Positions 1-7,413 of a DNA stretch of 64,000 nucleotides are shown piece by piece (position 1 is the stretch's first letter; each line of letters starts with the position of its first letter). Location: contig NZ_FNAV01000017.1 in NCBI RefSeq assembly GCF_900102075.1, forward strand, positions 1 to 64,000. The letters are read 5' to 3'. The notes under the pieces were generated by a model. That model ran no database searches, was not told the origin of the DNA, and was given only the letters and a program-made list of their open reading frames with translations. A program made the translations under genes and the position numbers. Source of the DNA: Salipiger thiooxidans (GTDB lineage: Bacteria; Pseudomonadota; Alphaproteobacteria; Rhodobacterales; Rhodobacteraceae).

Positions 1-480
1 TGTTGATCACCTTCCACGGCTTGGCGTTCCTGCGGGGTGGAATAACGGCGTGAGCGCCGCGTTCAGCGATGGCATCGTGGCACTTGCGGGTGTCGTAGGC
101 ACCGTCTGCCGTGACACTGCCGATCTCCTGGCCCTCCGGGATCTGGCTGAGAAGGTCGGGCAAGACCGGCGCATCGCCGATGTGGCTCCCGGTGATCTCA
201 ACGGCTCGAACCTCCAGCGTTTCCTCGTCGATCCCGAGGTGGATCTTGCGCCAGACGCGACGTTTCGGGGCACCATGCTTGCGGGCGTGCCATTCGCCTT
301 CGCCCTCGACCTTGATGCCGGTGCTGTCCGCTGCCCGGCAGGGCATTGCGCAGCAATGTCCCAAGAGGGATCAGCAGGTGCAGCGGGCCTTTCGATCCAC
401 GGTAGGGAATGTTGACCGCCAGGGTCTTCTGGCGGCGCGACAGCGTGCTGAAGTCGGGCACGGCAGGAGGCCCCTCGCAT
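1..480 (-). pseudogene. IS5-family transposase remnant, truncated and frame-broken
   Basis: Read on the minus strand, this stretch encodes the central DDE part of an IS5-type transposase. A segment VPDFSTLSRRQ near 461–430 is followed, after an interruption, by DSTGIKVEGEGEWHARKHG, then GSHIGDAPVLPDLL and TADGAYDTRKCHDAI, ending in HAVIPPRKNAKPWK at the window edge. The N-terminal third is missing, since recognisable similarity fades above about position 470. The reading frame is broken between LHLLI and DSTGIK by an extra block of about 36–40 bases containing a small palindrome (334–369). The C-terminal end lies outside the window. The family call rests on my recollection of IS5 transposase motifs. 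The copy cannot make an intact transposase. Confidence 0.8.
334..369. repeat. Short palindromic REP-like element inside the IS5 remnant
   Basis: The block starts with CCCGGCAGGG, contains a perfect 6-bp inverted repeat (CATTGC, loop GCA, GCAATG at 344–358) and ends with CCCAAGAGGG. It sits exactly where the transposase reading frame is interrupted, so it looks like an insertion. A similar block (CCCGGCAGGG start, GAGAGGG end) interrupts the unrelated IS481 remnant at 2327–2363. Two diverged copies are weak evidence for a repeat family. Confidence 0.5.
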
Positions 481-602
481 GGTTCCGTGTGCAACACGGG
501 TGACCTTGCTCTCCCTTTAAGTGCTCGCTTCTCAGCCATCGGGACTCGGGATTGTCTTCGTTGAAGTGAGACAATCGCGGATCAAGCCCCGGATAGAGAT
601 AT

Positions 603-1778
603 TCAGCACTTCGAGGCCACATGGGAGCACCACCTTTCCATGAGTTCACGTCGTTTCTGGAGAAGGTCCGAGCGGGCGTATGCCCGCTCGACTTCGTTCC
701 CGACCTTGTGGCCGAGGCTCATTTCTGCCACCTCACGAGGCACATTTGCCTCTTCAGAAGCCCAGTCCCTGAACGTCGAGCGAAAACCGTGGACGGTGAT
801 GTTGTCCGTCTGCATGCGCCGCAGCAGCATGAGCATCGACATGTTGGATAGCGGTTTGTGCCGCATCTGCCCTTCGAAGACGCAATCCGACCGCAGCGCC
901 TTCAGTGGCTCCACAACCGCAATCATCTGCTCAGTCAGGGGAACCCGGTGCTCTGCCCCGGTCTTGGTCCGATCCTCCGGAATCGTCCAAACGAGCTGTT
1001 CGAAATCAAACTCCTCCCAAGTTGCCTGGAGAACCTCACTTGTCCGGCAGCCGGTCAAGCAGGTCATTGCCAAAGCCTTGGCGGCAGTACCTGGCTGTTG
1101 AGTGACCGCGGCAAAGAAGGGCGGTACGTCACGCCAGTGCATGGCACTGTGATGCTTCACTTTGGCTTTGACGCGAGGCAGCACACGGCCATCAATGACG
1201 ACCGTCACAGGGTTCTCACCTTCCCGGTGGCCCCGTGAGCGGGCGACATCAAGAACAGCTTTCATCCGTTGCGCCACGCGCCGGGCGGTCTCATGCTTGG
1301 CGGTCCAGATAGGGGACAGCACCTGCAGGACTTCGGGTTGCCCGATGTCCGAAACCGGCATCCTCCCTATCTTCGGCAAAGCATACTCAGCCAGCGTATT
1401 GATCCACTGCTGGGCATGCTTGGAGTTCTTCCAAGTGGGGAGCCGCTCGACGTGAACGGTGCGAGCGACTTCTTCGAAGCACGGTACCACGACATCTTGG
1501 TTGAACTTGGGGTTCAGCCCTTGCCGTGCAAGCCTGCGATATTCGAGAGCTCGATCTCTGGCGACGTTCAGCGTGACGACATCCGCGCCGCCTAGTCCGA
1601 AGTCAGTGCGCATGGGCTTGCCCATGCGATTGCGTTGTCCCTTGACGGTTACGCGCACGATCCAACGTCGTGCGCCGGAAGGGTCAACGATTAGGTAGAG
1701 TCCATTGCCGTCACCATGACGGCCCGGACCAAGCGAGCGGACGAGATTCCTCGTCAGCCGGCCGGTGCTGTAGGCCAT
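603..1778 (-). CDS. P4-type tyrosine recombinase/integrase
   Basis: This is an intact 391-residue site-specific integrase. It catalyses integration and excision of a genomic island through a covalent 3'-phosphotyrosyl intermediate. The N-terminal part has the arm-binding DUF4102-like layout of P4 integrases (start MAYSTGRLTRNLV, then GLYLIVDPSGARRWIVR). The C-terminal catalytic domain has the full residue set: R245 in TGCRTSEV, K272 in RTKTGAEHRVPL, H330 and R333 in HGFRSTFRDW, H357 in LGHK and the nucleophile Y367 in ERAYARSD. The gene begins about 150 bp beyond the 3' end of tRNA-Ser(GCT) and reads away from it, the classic position for an island integrase at its attachment site. The island body should therefore lie at coordinates below this gene, outside or at the edge of the window. 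Confidence 0.93.
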   Translation of the reverse strand: MAYSTGRLTRNLVRSLGPGRHGDGNGLYLIVDPSGARRWIVRVTVKGQRNRMGKPMRTDFGLGGADVVTLNVARDRALEYRRLARQGLNPKFNQDVVVPCFEEVARTVHVERLPTWKNSKHAQQWINTLAEYALPKIGRMPVSDIGQPEVLQVLSPIWTAKHETARRVAQRMKAVLDVARSRGHREGENPVTVVIDGRVLPRVKAKVKHHSAMHWRDVPPFFAAVTQQPGTAAKALAMTCLTGCRTSEVLQATWEEFDFEQLVWTIPEDRTKTGAEHRVPLTEQMIAVVEPLKALRSDCVFEGQMRHKPLSNMSMLMLLRRMQTDNITVHGFRSTFRDWASEEANVPREVAEMSLGHKVGNEVERAYARSDLLQKRRELMERWCSHVASKC

Positions 1779-1926
1779 GCCTATACCTCGTTTTATACCA
1801 CGGAATGAACAGCACCGAGCAAAAGCGAATTGAGGCGATCAGTATCGAAGCGAGGCGGGGTGGTGCGTAAGTTCAATACCTTAGAGGGTAGAACAGCACT
1901 GTATGCCAATCAACCAAAATGGTAGG

Positions 1927-2016
1927 TGGCGGAGACGAAGGGATTCGAACCCTCGAGACGGTTTCCCGCCTGCACCCTTAGCAGGGGTGTGCCTTCGACC
2001 ACTCGGCCACGTCTCC
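1927..2016 (-). tRNA. tRNA-Ser (anticodon GCT)
   Basis: Reverse-complement cloverleaf: acceptor arm GGAGACG pairs with CGTCTCC. The anticodon stem-loop is CACCCCTGCTAAGGGTG with anticodon GCT (reads AGC/AGU codons). There is a long variable arm typical of tRNA-Ser, a T-arm with GGTTCGAATCC, discriminator G and an encoded CCA (1927–1929). tRNA-Ser genes are common integration targets, and an intact integrase lies just past the 3' end. A decayed integrase fragment lies on the 5' side. I found no second copy of the tRNA 3' end in the window, so the outer attachment site is not visible. Confidence 0.95.
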
Positions 2017-2239
2017 GTCGACCCGTCTAACGGGGTTGCGAAGGGGTGACAAGACGAAATTTCCGCGGCTGGAGTTGCGGCGCAGCGGCTGTTCGAACCG
2101 GCATTTCGTTTGCATCGAAATCGGCACTCCGTTTGGTGGCTCAGGCGCTACGCCCTAGCCGTTTGATCCCACGCTTTGATGGTGCGATCCATTCGCTGGA
2201 ATGGAAGGAGGCCCTGTGGGACAGATACTTCACGGCTGC

Positions 2240-2280
2240 GCCGGGCATTGTCACCCGGCAGTGGTTTGCGTGGCAAACCA
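2240..2280. repeat. Two adjacent perfect hairpins inside the IS481 remnant
   Basis: GCCGGG (2240–2245) pairs with CCCGGC (2254–2259) across an 8-base loop. Immediately after, TGGTTTGC (2262–2269) pairs with GCAAACCA (2273–2280) across a 3-base loop. They lie between the first codons of the transposase remnant and the rest of its helix-turn-helix region, so they are part of inserted DNA. Their origin is unknown. Confidence 0.5.
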
Positions 2281-2326
2281 TGAGAGAGCACGCACGCCAT
2301 CCGGGCAGCAATAAAGCGATCCACCG

Positions 2327-2363
2327 CCCGGCAGGGTCATGCGAAGAATGAGCCCGAGAGGGG
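2327..2363. repeat. Second REP-like block, interrupting the IS481 remnant
   Basis: It begins with CCCGGCAGGG like the block at 334–369, continues with TCATGCGAAGAATGAG and ends with CCCGAGAGGG. By eye it resembles the first copy over most of its length but is less palindromic. On both sides the transposase reading (AIHR before, QASAVALSRDLG after) is what one expects of contiguous IS481 sequence, which supports an insertion. Confidence 0.45.
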
Positions 2364-2519
2364 CAAGCTTCGGCCGTGGCGCTGAGCCGGGACCTCGGGG
2401 GCAACCCGAAGACCGTCGCGAAGTGGCGTAAGCGCGAGACGGTGGGAGATCGCAAGACAGGGCCGAAGACGCAGCACAATCGCCAGGGCAAGGCCAACTG
2501 AACGGACTGAGGAGCAGGC

Positions 2520-2745
2520 GGCGCTGACATCATCCCCCTCACCGTCGCTCGGCAGCGGGCACATGAGCTCCGGCCCCGCGCCAAGCAGAAGCTGAACCCC
2601 AAATACCATCGCGACAAGGAGGTGCTGGGCGTCGAGGAGGTCGCACGGCAGCACTGTGTCGCGGGTCTGCCGATCCGGAAGAACCGGACACATGGCCAGC
2701 AGTGGATCAACATGCTCGGAGACTACGCTTACCGGATCGCAGGCA
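2520..2745 (+). pseudogene. Decayed P4-type integrase fragment
   Basis: The plus-strand reading starts GADIIPLTVARQRAHELR, continues LNPKYHRDKEVLGVEEVARQ and ends with THGQQWINMLGDYAYRI. It aligns by eye with residues about 65–135 of the intact integrase at 603–1778 (GADVVTLNVARDRALEYRR, LNPKFNQD, EEVARTVHVERLPTWKNSKHAQQWINTLAEYALPKI order). Only this N-terminal portion remains. The start codon, core catalytic domain and all active-site residues are missing. It lies on the opposite strand and opposite side of the tRNA from the intact gene, so it is likely a relic of an earlier integration event. Confidence 0.75.
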
Positions 2746-3400
2746 AAGGCCGCGAGCGGGCAGCCCTGCACCGAGAAGATGAAAGCCTTGCATGTCCTGG
2801 CTCCTCTCCCCGTGGAACCGTGAGCGTGCGGAAGGGTCGGATGCCTGAAGCGCCGGGATCTCCGTCTCGCGACTTCCATCGAAGCGCATCCGGGCGCTGG
2901 CAGTTCTCCGCCCTTCCGGATCAGCACACGGAAGGCAGCTCCGGCACCGGTGCGCCGCCATGTTGGTGGGTGGTTTCCTTTCGTTGAACGGCGAATGCGT
3001 CTCGGTCGTCGGATGCCGCGTCAGAGGCCGAACGTCTGGCGAGCGATGTTCAGGACCGGGTCCGGCCCGCTTCTGCTCTTTCCGTGTTTCATGGAACGGC
3101 GAGCCCACGCAGATCGACGAAGATCCGCAAGCTCTCAAACTGCAGGTTTGGTGTGCGCGGAATCCGGGCGTACGGAGGGTTCGTGTCTCAGGAAAATTGC
3201 CAGATCAGACCTGGAACCGCAGGATTTCCGCGAGGGCGTAAGGAAAAGTCCGCCTCAGGGCGCTTACAGGATACACCGAATTCAAGCGTTCTCGTTTTCG
3301 AACGGAAATCTCGGCAAATCCGGGCGTCTCGCGGCGCGCCACGGATATAGCGCCACTCGCGCCCCACGCCGCAACCCGGCGAAAAGCCACCCACGCGCCG
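2746..3400. other. Non-coding stretch, no recognisable gene
   Basis: Between the integrase relic and the GMC gene I see no reading frame with a credible protein signature, no tRNA and no clear repeat. Base composition is somewhat less G+C-rich than the flanking operon, consistent with decayed mobile DNA. Confidence 0.5.
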
Positions 3401-5002
3401 CTACCGCGCCCCAGCGAGGATCAGATCGGCGCCGCGTTCGGCCAGCATGAACACCGCCGCCTGCGAGTTGCCTGAGACCTGCGTCGGCATCACCGAGGCG
3501 TCCACCACCCTCAACCCGTCGAGCCCGCGCAGGCGCAGCTCTGGGTCCACCACCGAGGCCGCGTCGCCGCCCATCCGGCAGGTGCCGGCGGCGTGGTAGA
3601 TGGTCTGGCCGTTCGCCCGCGCGAAGGCCAGCCAGTCGCTGCGGCTGTCGCAGGCGGGCCCGGGCGACATCTCGTGATCGCGCCAGTCGTCCATCGGCGC
3701 CGCGCCGACGATCCTCCGCCCCGCGATCATGCCATCGATCATCGCGCGTCGGTCCTCCTCGGTGGCGAGGAAGTTCGGGCGGATCGCGGGCTGGTCGTCG
3801 ATCCGGGGGGTCAGCGCGTGGATGCTGCCGCGGCTCTCGGGGCGCAGTTGGGTCACGCCGAGCGTCATGCCCGGCTGCCGTTCGAGCTTGCGTTCGGCGG
3901 CGTTGGCGTAGCTCGCGTGCATGAAGAAAAACTGCACGTCCGGCCCCGCCAGCCCCTCGCGGCTCCGGATGAAGCCATGCACCAGCCCGGTGCCGTAGGT
4001 CAGAATGCCCCGCCGCGCGAGCGCGTAGCGCAGCACTTCGCGCACGAGGCGCGGGCCGCGGCTGAGCTCGTTCAGCGTCTCGGGACGGCGCACGCGCCAG
4101 TTCATCCTGGTGCAGAAATGGTCCGAGTAGTTCTCGCCCACCTGCGGCGCGTCCACGACCGTGTCGATGCCCAGCCCCCGCAGGCGTTGCGGGTCGCCGA
4201 TGCCCGAAAGCTCGAGCAGCTGCGGGCTCTGCACCGCGCCGGCGCTGAGGATCACCTCGCGCGCCGCCTCGATGACCCGCTCGCCCGCCCCGTCGCGGAC
4301 CCTGACGCCGGTCGCCCTGCCCTCGGCCGTCTCGATCCGGGTGACGCGCAGCCCGGTACGGATGCAGAGGTTCGGGCGGTTGCGCACCGGGGCGAGATAG
4401 GCGGCATAGGCGCTGGCGCGGCGGCCGTTGCGCTGGTTCACCTGGTACCAGCCGACACCGTCCTGCACCGCGCCGTTGTAATCGGGATTGCGCCGGTGGC
4501 CAGAGGCCTCGGCGGCGGCAAGGAAGGCCTCGCCGATGGCGGGCCGTTCCTGCACTTCGCAGAGGTCCAGCGGGCCTGCGTGGCCGCGCGCGCCATCCGG
4601 GTCGGGGCCCGCGTAGTTCTCGAGGCGGCGGAACACCGGCTCCACCGCGTCCCAGCCCCACCCGGTGCAGCCGCTCTGGGCCCAGCCGTCGTAATCCTGC
4701 GGCTGGCCGCGCACGTAGATCATGCCGTTGATCAGGGTCGAGCCGCCAAGGCCCTTGCCGCGCGGAATGGCAATCTCGCGGTTGCCGGTGGCCTCCTCGG
4801 GGGTCGAAGTGAAGCGCCAGTTGAACTTCGGGTTGGTCAGGAGCTTGTAGAACCCCGCCGGGATCGGGATCCACGGGCTGAGCGGGCGCGGCCCCGCCTC
4901 GATCAGCAGCACCCGGTGGCGCGGGTCCTCGGACAGGCGGTTGGCCAGCACGCACCCCGCGGTGCCGCCCCCAACGATGATGAAGTCAAAGCGTTCGGAC
5001 AT
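3401..5002 (-). CDS. GMC-family FAD oxidoreductase (choline dehydrogenase-like)
   Basis: A 533-residue flavoprotein that oxidises a primary or secondary alcohol using FAD. The N-terminus [20 protein letters not shown] is the Rossmann dinucleotide-binding motif. GLGGSTLINGMIYVRGQP is GMC signature 1, GAVQSPQLLELSGIG is signature 2, and the C-terminal IYHAAGTCRMGG segment carries the catalytic His region. There is no signal peptide, and length is normal for the family. It is the last gene of the minus-strand operon starting at 15188, 47 bases after the AroE-like gene. The substrate is unknown. It is a relative of, but distinct from, the GMC gene at 22549–24180, which belongs to the sulfonate locus. 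Confidence 0.88.
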   Translation of the reverse strand: MSERFDFIIVGGGTAGCVLANRLSEDPRHRVLLIEAGPRPLSPWIPIPAGFYKLLTNPKFNWRFTSTPEEATGNREIAIPRGKGLGGSTLINGMIYVRGQPQDYDGWAQSGCTGWGWDAVEPVFRRLENYAGPDPDGARGHAGPLDLCEVQERPAIGEAFLAAAEASGHRRNPDYNGAVQDGVGWYQVNQRNGRRASAYAAYLAPVRNRPNLCIRTGLRVTRIETAEGRATGVRVRDGAGERVIEAAREVILSAGAVQSPQLLELSGIGDPQRLRGLGIDTVVDAPQVGENYSDHFCTRMNWRVRRPETLNELSRGPRLVREVLRYALARRGILTYGTGLVHGFIRSREGLAGPDVQFFFMHASYANAAERKLERQPGMTLGVTQLRPESRGSIHALTPRIDDQPAIRPNFLATEEDRRAMIDGMIAGRRIVGAAPMDDWRDHEMSPGPACDSRSDWLAFARANGQTIYHAAGTCRMGGDAASVVDPELRLRGLDGLRVVDASVMPTQVSGNSQAAVFMLAERGADLILAGAR

Positions 5003-5049
5003 GGCTCAGGCCGCAGCCCCTGCCAACGACCGTGCAAGATGACGGCCGC

Positions 5050-5898
5050 TCATGCGATGGCCCCCATGTGCCGGGCCATGAGCTCGATCTGGCAGCGCAG
5101 CATCGGCAGACCGGGATGCACCGTCGCGCCCCGCGCCCGCGCTTCGGCCAGAAGCGGCGTCTCGGCGGGCTCCATGATGGCCTCGGCCACCACCTGCCCC
5201 GCGTGCAGCGCCTCGACCGGCAGCGGCAACGGATCGCCCGCGCGCAGCCCCGCCGAGGTGGCGTTGGCTATGAGGTCGTAGCCGCCGACATCGCCCGCCG
5301 TGCCGGTGCCGCTTGTGGCGCAGGAGGGATAGGCCGCAGCCACGCGCGCCGCCAGATCCTCGGCCCTGGCTGCCGTGCGGTTGAGGATGGTGAGCGCCTC
5401 TGCCCCCGCTTCGGCCAGGGCGAAGGCGATGGCCGAGGCCGCCCCGCCCGCGCCCGCCAGCAGGATGCGACGGCCCGATGGCTCGATGCCCGCCTGCCGC
5501 AGCCCGGTCACGAAGCCGATGCCGTCGAGCATCGCGCCCACCATGCGGCCGTCCTCTTCGCGCCGCACGCAGTTCACCGCGCCGATGCGGGCGCCGTCGC
5601 CCTCGATGACGTCGCAGAGCCCCAGCATCGCGGGCTTGTGCGGCATGGTGGCGATGAAGCCGCCAAAGTTCTTCATCCGGCGCAGCCCGTCCACCACCTG
5701 CCGCAGCCCGTCGGGCGCGACCTGCATGGGGACCAGCACGCCGTCGACGCCGTGGCGGGCAAAGACCTCGGCCATCACCTGCGGCGTCTTCACCTGCGCG
5801 ACGGGGTCGGCGAGGATGCCGTAAAGGCGGGTGTGTCCGGTGATCTCGGTCATGGGGGCTCTCGCTTCGGTCGGGGCGATGAGTGTCTCGGTATCCAT
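5050..5898 (-). CDS. Shikimate dehydrogenase-like (AroE family) oxidoreductase
   Basis: About 282 residues (267 if translation starts at the internal Met at 5853, which directly precedes the conserved TEITGHTRLYGILADP start of the family). The substrate-binding N-domain shows FGGFIATMPHKPAML with the catalytic Lys and GARIGAVNCVRR. The C-terminal NAD(P) domain has LLAGAGGAASAIAFALAEAG and ILNRTAARAEDL. Family members reduce or oxidise shikimate, quinate or related hydroxy-cyclohexene acids. Clustering with transport and catabolic enzymes, not aro genes, argues for a catabolic dehydrogenase acting on a related compound, not for chorismate biosynthesis. It follows the SDR gene by 10 bases in the operon. 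Neither candidate start has a strong ribosome-binding site. Confidence 0.82.
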   Translation of the reverse strand: MDTETLIAPTEARAPMTEITGHTRLYGILADPVAQVKTPQVMAEVFARHGVDGVLVPMQVAPDGLRQVVDGLRRMKNFGGFIATMPHKPAMLGLCDVIEGDGARIGAVNCVRREEDGRMVGAMLDGIGFVTGLRQAGIEPSGRRILLAGAGGAASAIAFALAEAGAEALTILNRTAARAEDLAARVAAAYPSCATSGTGTAGDVGGYDLIANATSAGLRAGDPLPLPVEALHAGQVVAEAIMEPAETPLLAEARARGATVHPGLPMLRCQIELMARHMGAIA

Positions 5899-5908
5899 AT
5901 CGCGGCGC

Positions 5909-6712
5909 TCAGGTCATGCACAGGCCGCCGGCGACGTCGATGGTCTGGCCGGTGACGAAACTGGATTCAGGCGAGGTGAGCCAGAGCGCAGTGTCCGCGA
6001 CTTCGGCAGGCTCGCCGAGCCGCCCGAGCGGGGTGCGGCGGACCTCGGCCTCGTTGAGCTCGGGCGCGACGCCCGCGACCATGGGGGTTGCGATCCGCCC
6101 CGGCGCCAGCGCGTTGACCCGGATGCCATGCGGGCCAAGCTCGCCCGCGAGATGCTTGGTGAAGCCGATGATGGCGGACTTGGTCGCGGCGTAGTGGCAG
6201 GCGACGATGGGGAAGAAGGTCTTGCCCGCCACCGACGAGGTGTTGACGATCCAGCCCTCGCCCGCGGCGACCATGGCGGGGGTCAGCGCCCGGATGCAGT
6301 TGAAGGAGCCGGTCAGGTTCACGTCCACCACCCGGCGCCATTCCTCCGGGTCGAGCTCCCAGACCTTGTGGGCGACGCCCTGGTGCTTGGGCGAGATCCC
6401 GGCGTTGTTGATGAGCGTGTCGAAGGCCCCGCCCATCTCGGCCTCCGCCGCCGCAATGGCCGCGCCGAGACTGGCGTAGTCGCTCACGTCGCCGGTCATG
6501 GCGACCCCGCTGCCCGGCAGCCCGGCCACCGCCGCGGCGACCTCGGCCGCGTCGATGTCGAGCACGCCCACCGTGGCGCCGCGCCGGGCGAAGGCCTCGG
6601 CCATGGCGAGCCCGATGCCCTTGGCGCCGCCGGTGACCAGCACCCGGCGGCCCGCGTGGCTGTCCCGCGTCTCGTGATGCGCGGGCGTCTTCTCTCTTGT
6701 CGTCATCGTCAT
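5909..6712 (-). CDS. SDR-family NAD(P)-dependent oxidoreductase
   Basis: A 267-residue classical short-chain dehydrogenase. It has the cofactor motif TGGAKGIG near the N-terminus, NNAG, catalytic Ser in VNTSSVAGK, catalytic Tyr/Lys in HYAATKSA, and the usual C-terminal end DVAGGLCMT. An Asp after the second strand (GVLDIDAAE) suggests preference for NAD. It presumably interconverts a hydroxyl and a keto group of the compound handled by this operon. The start overlaps the stop of livF by 4 bases, indicating translational coupling to the transporter genes. Confidence 0.9.
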   Translation of the reverse strand: MTMTTREKTPAHHETRDSHAGRRVLVTGGAKGIGLAMAEAFARRGATVGVLDIDAAEVAAAVAGLPGSGVAMTGDVSDYASLGAAIAAAEAEMGGAFDTLINNAGISPKHQGVAHKVWELDPEEWRRVVDVNLTGSFNCIRALTPAMVAAGEGWIVNTSSVAGKTFFPIVACHYAATKSAIIGFTKHLAGELGPHGIRVNALAPGRIATPMVAGVAPELNEAEVRRTPLGRLGEPAEVADTALWLTSPESSFVTGQTIDVAGGLCMT

Positions 6713-7413
6713 ATTCCCAGGTAGGCCTGCCGCACGTGGTCGTTCTGCAAGAGCGCCTCGGCATCGTCGCTCAGCACCATGCGGCCGTTTTCCAGAACGT
6801 AGCCGCGGTCGGCGGCCTTGAGCGTGTGGAAGACGTTCTGCTCGACGATCAGGACGGTGGTTCCCGTCGCCGCCACCTGCGCGATGACCTCGAACACCTG
6901 CGCCACGATGATCGGCGCGAGCCCCAGCGAGGGCTCGTCGAACATCAGGAGCTTCGGCCGCGCCATCATGCCCCGCGCGATGGCCACCATCTGCTGCTCG
7001 CCGCCCGAGAGCGACGAGGCGTGCTGGTCGAGCCGTTCGCGCAGTCGCGGGAAGAGCTCGAGCACCTGGTGCAGCGTGTCGTCCTGGTAGTCGCGGGCAT
7101 GGCGGCTGTAGGCGCCCATCAACAGGTTGTCGCGGACGGTCATGTCCGGGAACAGCTGCCGCCCCTCGGGGATCAGGGTCACGCCCCGGTCCACGGTCTC
7201 GTGGGCGGCAAGCCTGGTGATGTCTCGACCCTCGAAGGTGATGGACCCGGTGCGCGGTGTCACCAGCCCCGAGATGGTGCGCAGGAGCGTGGTCTTGCCG
7301 GCCCCGTTCGCCCCCACGATGGTGACCACCTCGCCGGGTTCGACATGCAGCGACACGTCCTGCAGGATCACCGTCGAGCCGTAGCCCGCGTCGACGTTCT
7401 TCACCTCAAGCAT
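6709..7413 (-). CDS. livF: Liv-type ABC transporter ATP-binding protein (LivF)
   Basis: A 234-residue ATPase of the hydrophobic amino-acid/carboxylate uptake family. It shows Walker A GANGAGKTT, the Q-loop region, ABC signature LSGGEQQM and Walker B LLMFDEPSLGLAP. The order LivK-LivH-LivM/G-LivF in one operon makes a complete importer. Liv systems also import aromatic and alicyclic acids, amides and urea, so the name does not fix the substrate. The gene overlaps the LivM/G fusion by 8 bases and the SDR by 4, so the importer and catabolic enzymes are expressed together. Confidence 0.92.
   Translation of the reverse strand: MLEVKNVDAGYGSTVILQDVSLHVEPGEVVTIVGANGAGKTTLLRTISGLVTPRTGSITFEGRDITRLAAHETVDRGVTLIPEGRQLFPDMTVRDNLLMGAYSRHARDYQDDTLHQVLELFPRLRERLDQHASSLSGGEQQMVAIARGMMARPKLLMFDEPSLGLAPIIVAQVFEVIAQVAATGTTVLIVEQNVFHTLKAADRGYVLENGRMVLSDDAEALLQNDHVRQAYLGI

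Larger units (their letters stand above)
2216..2515 (+). pseudogene. IS481-family transposase remnant (N-terminal part)
   Basis: The 5' end reads (V)GQILHGCA, the usual beginning of one IS481 subgroup. After about 85 bases of hairpin-rich DNA the reading resumes near AIHR and then, past another inserted block, as ALSRDLGGNPKTVAKWRKR followed by ETVGDRKTGPK. That helix-turn-helix segment is characteristic of IS481 transposases. The frame is lost to stop codons near 2500, and the catalytic DDE domain is absent. The sequence runs directly into an integrase fragment at about 2520. The gene is dead and only a relic. Confidence 0.75.

Noticed and set aside
1-1926. Second copy of the tRNA-Ser 3' end as an attachment site
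   Set aside because: I looked for the GATTCGAAC-type tRNA end in this part and found none; the far attachment site must lie outside the window if it exists.
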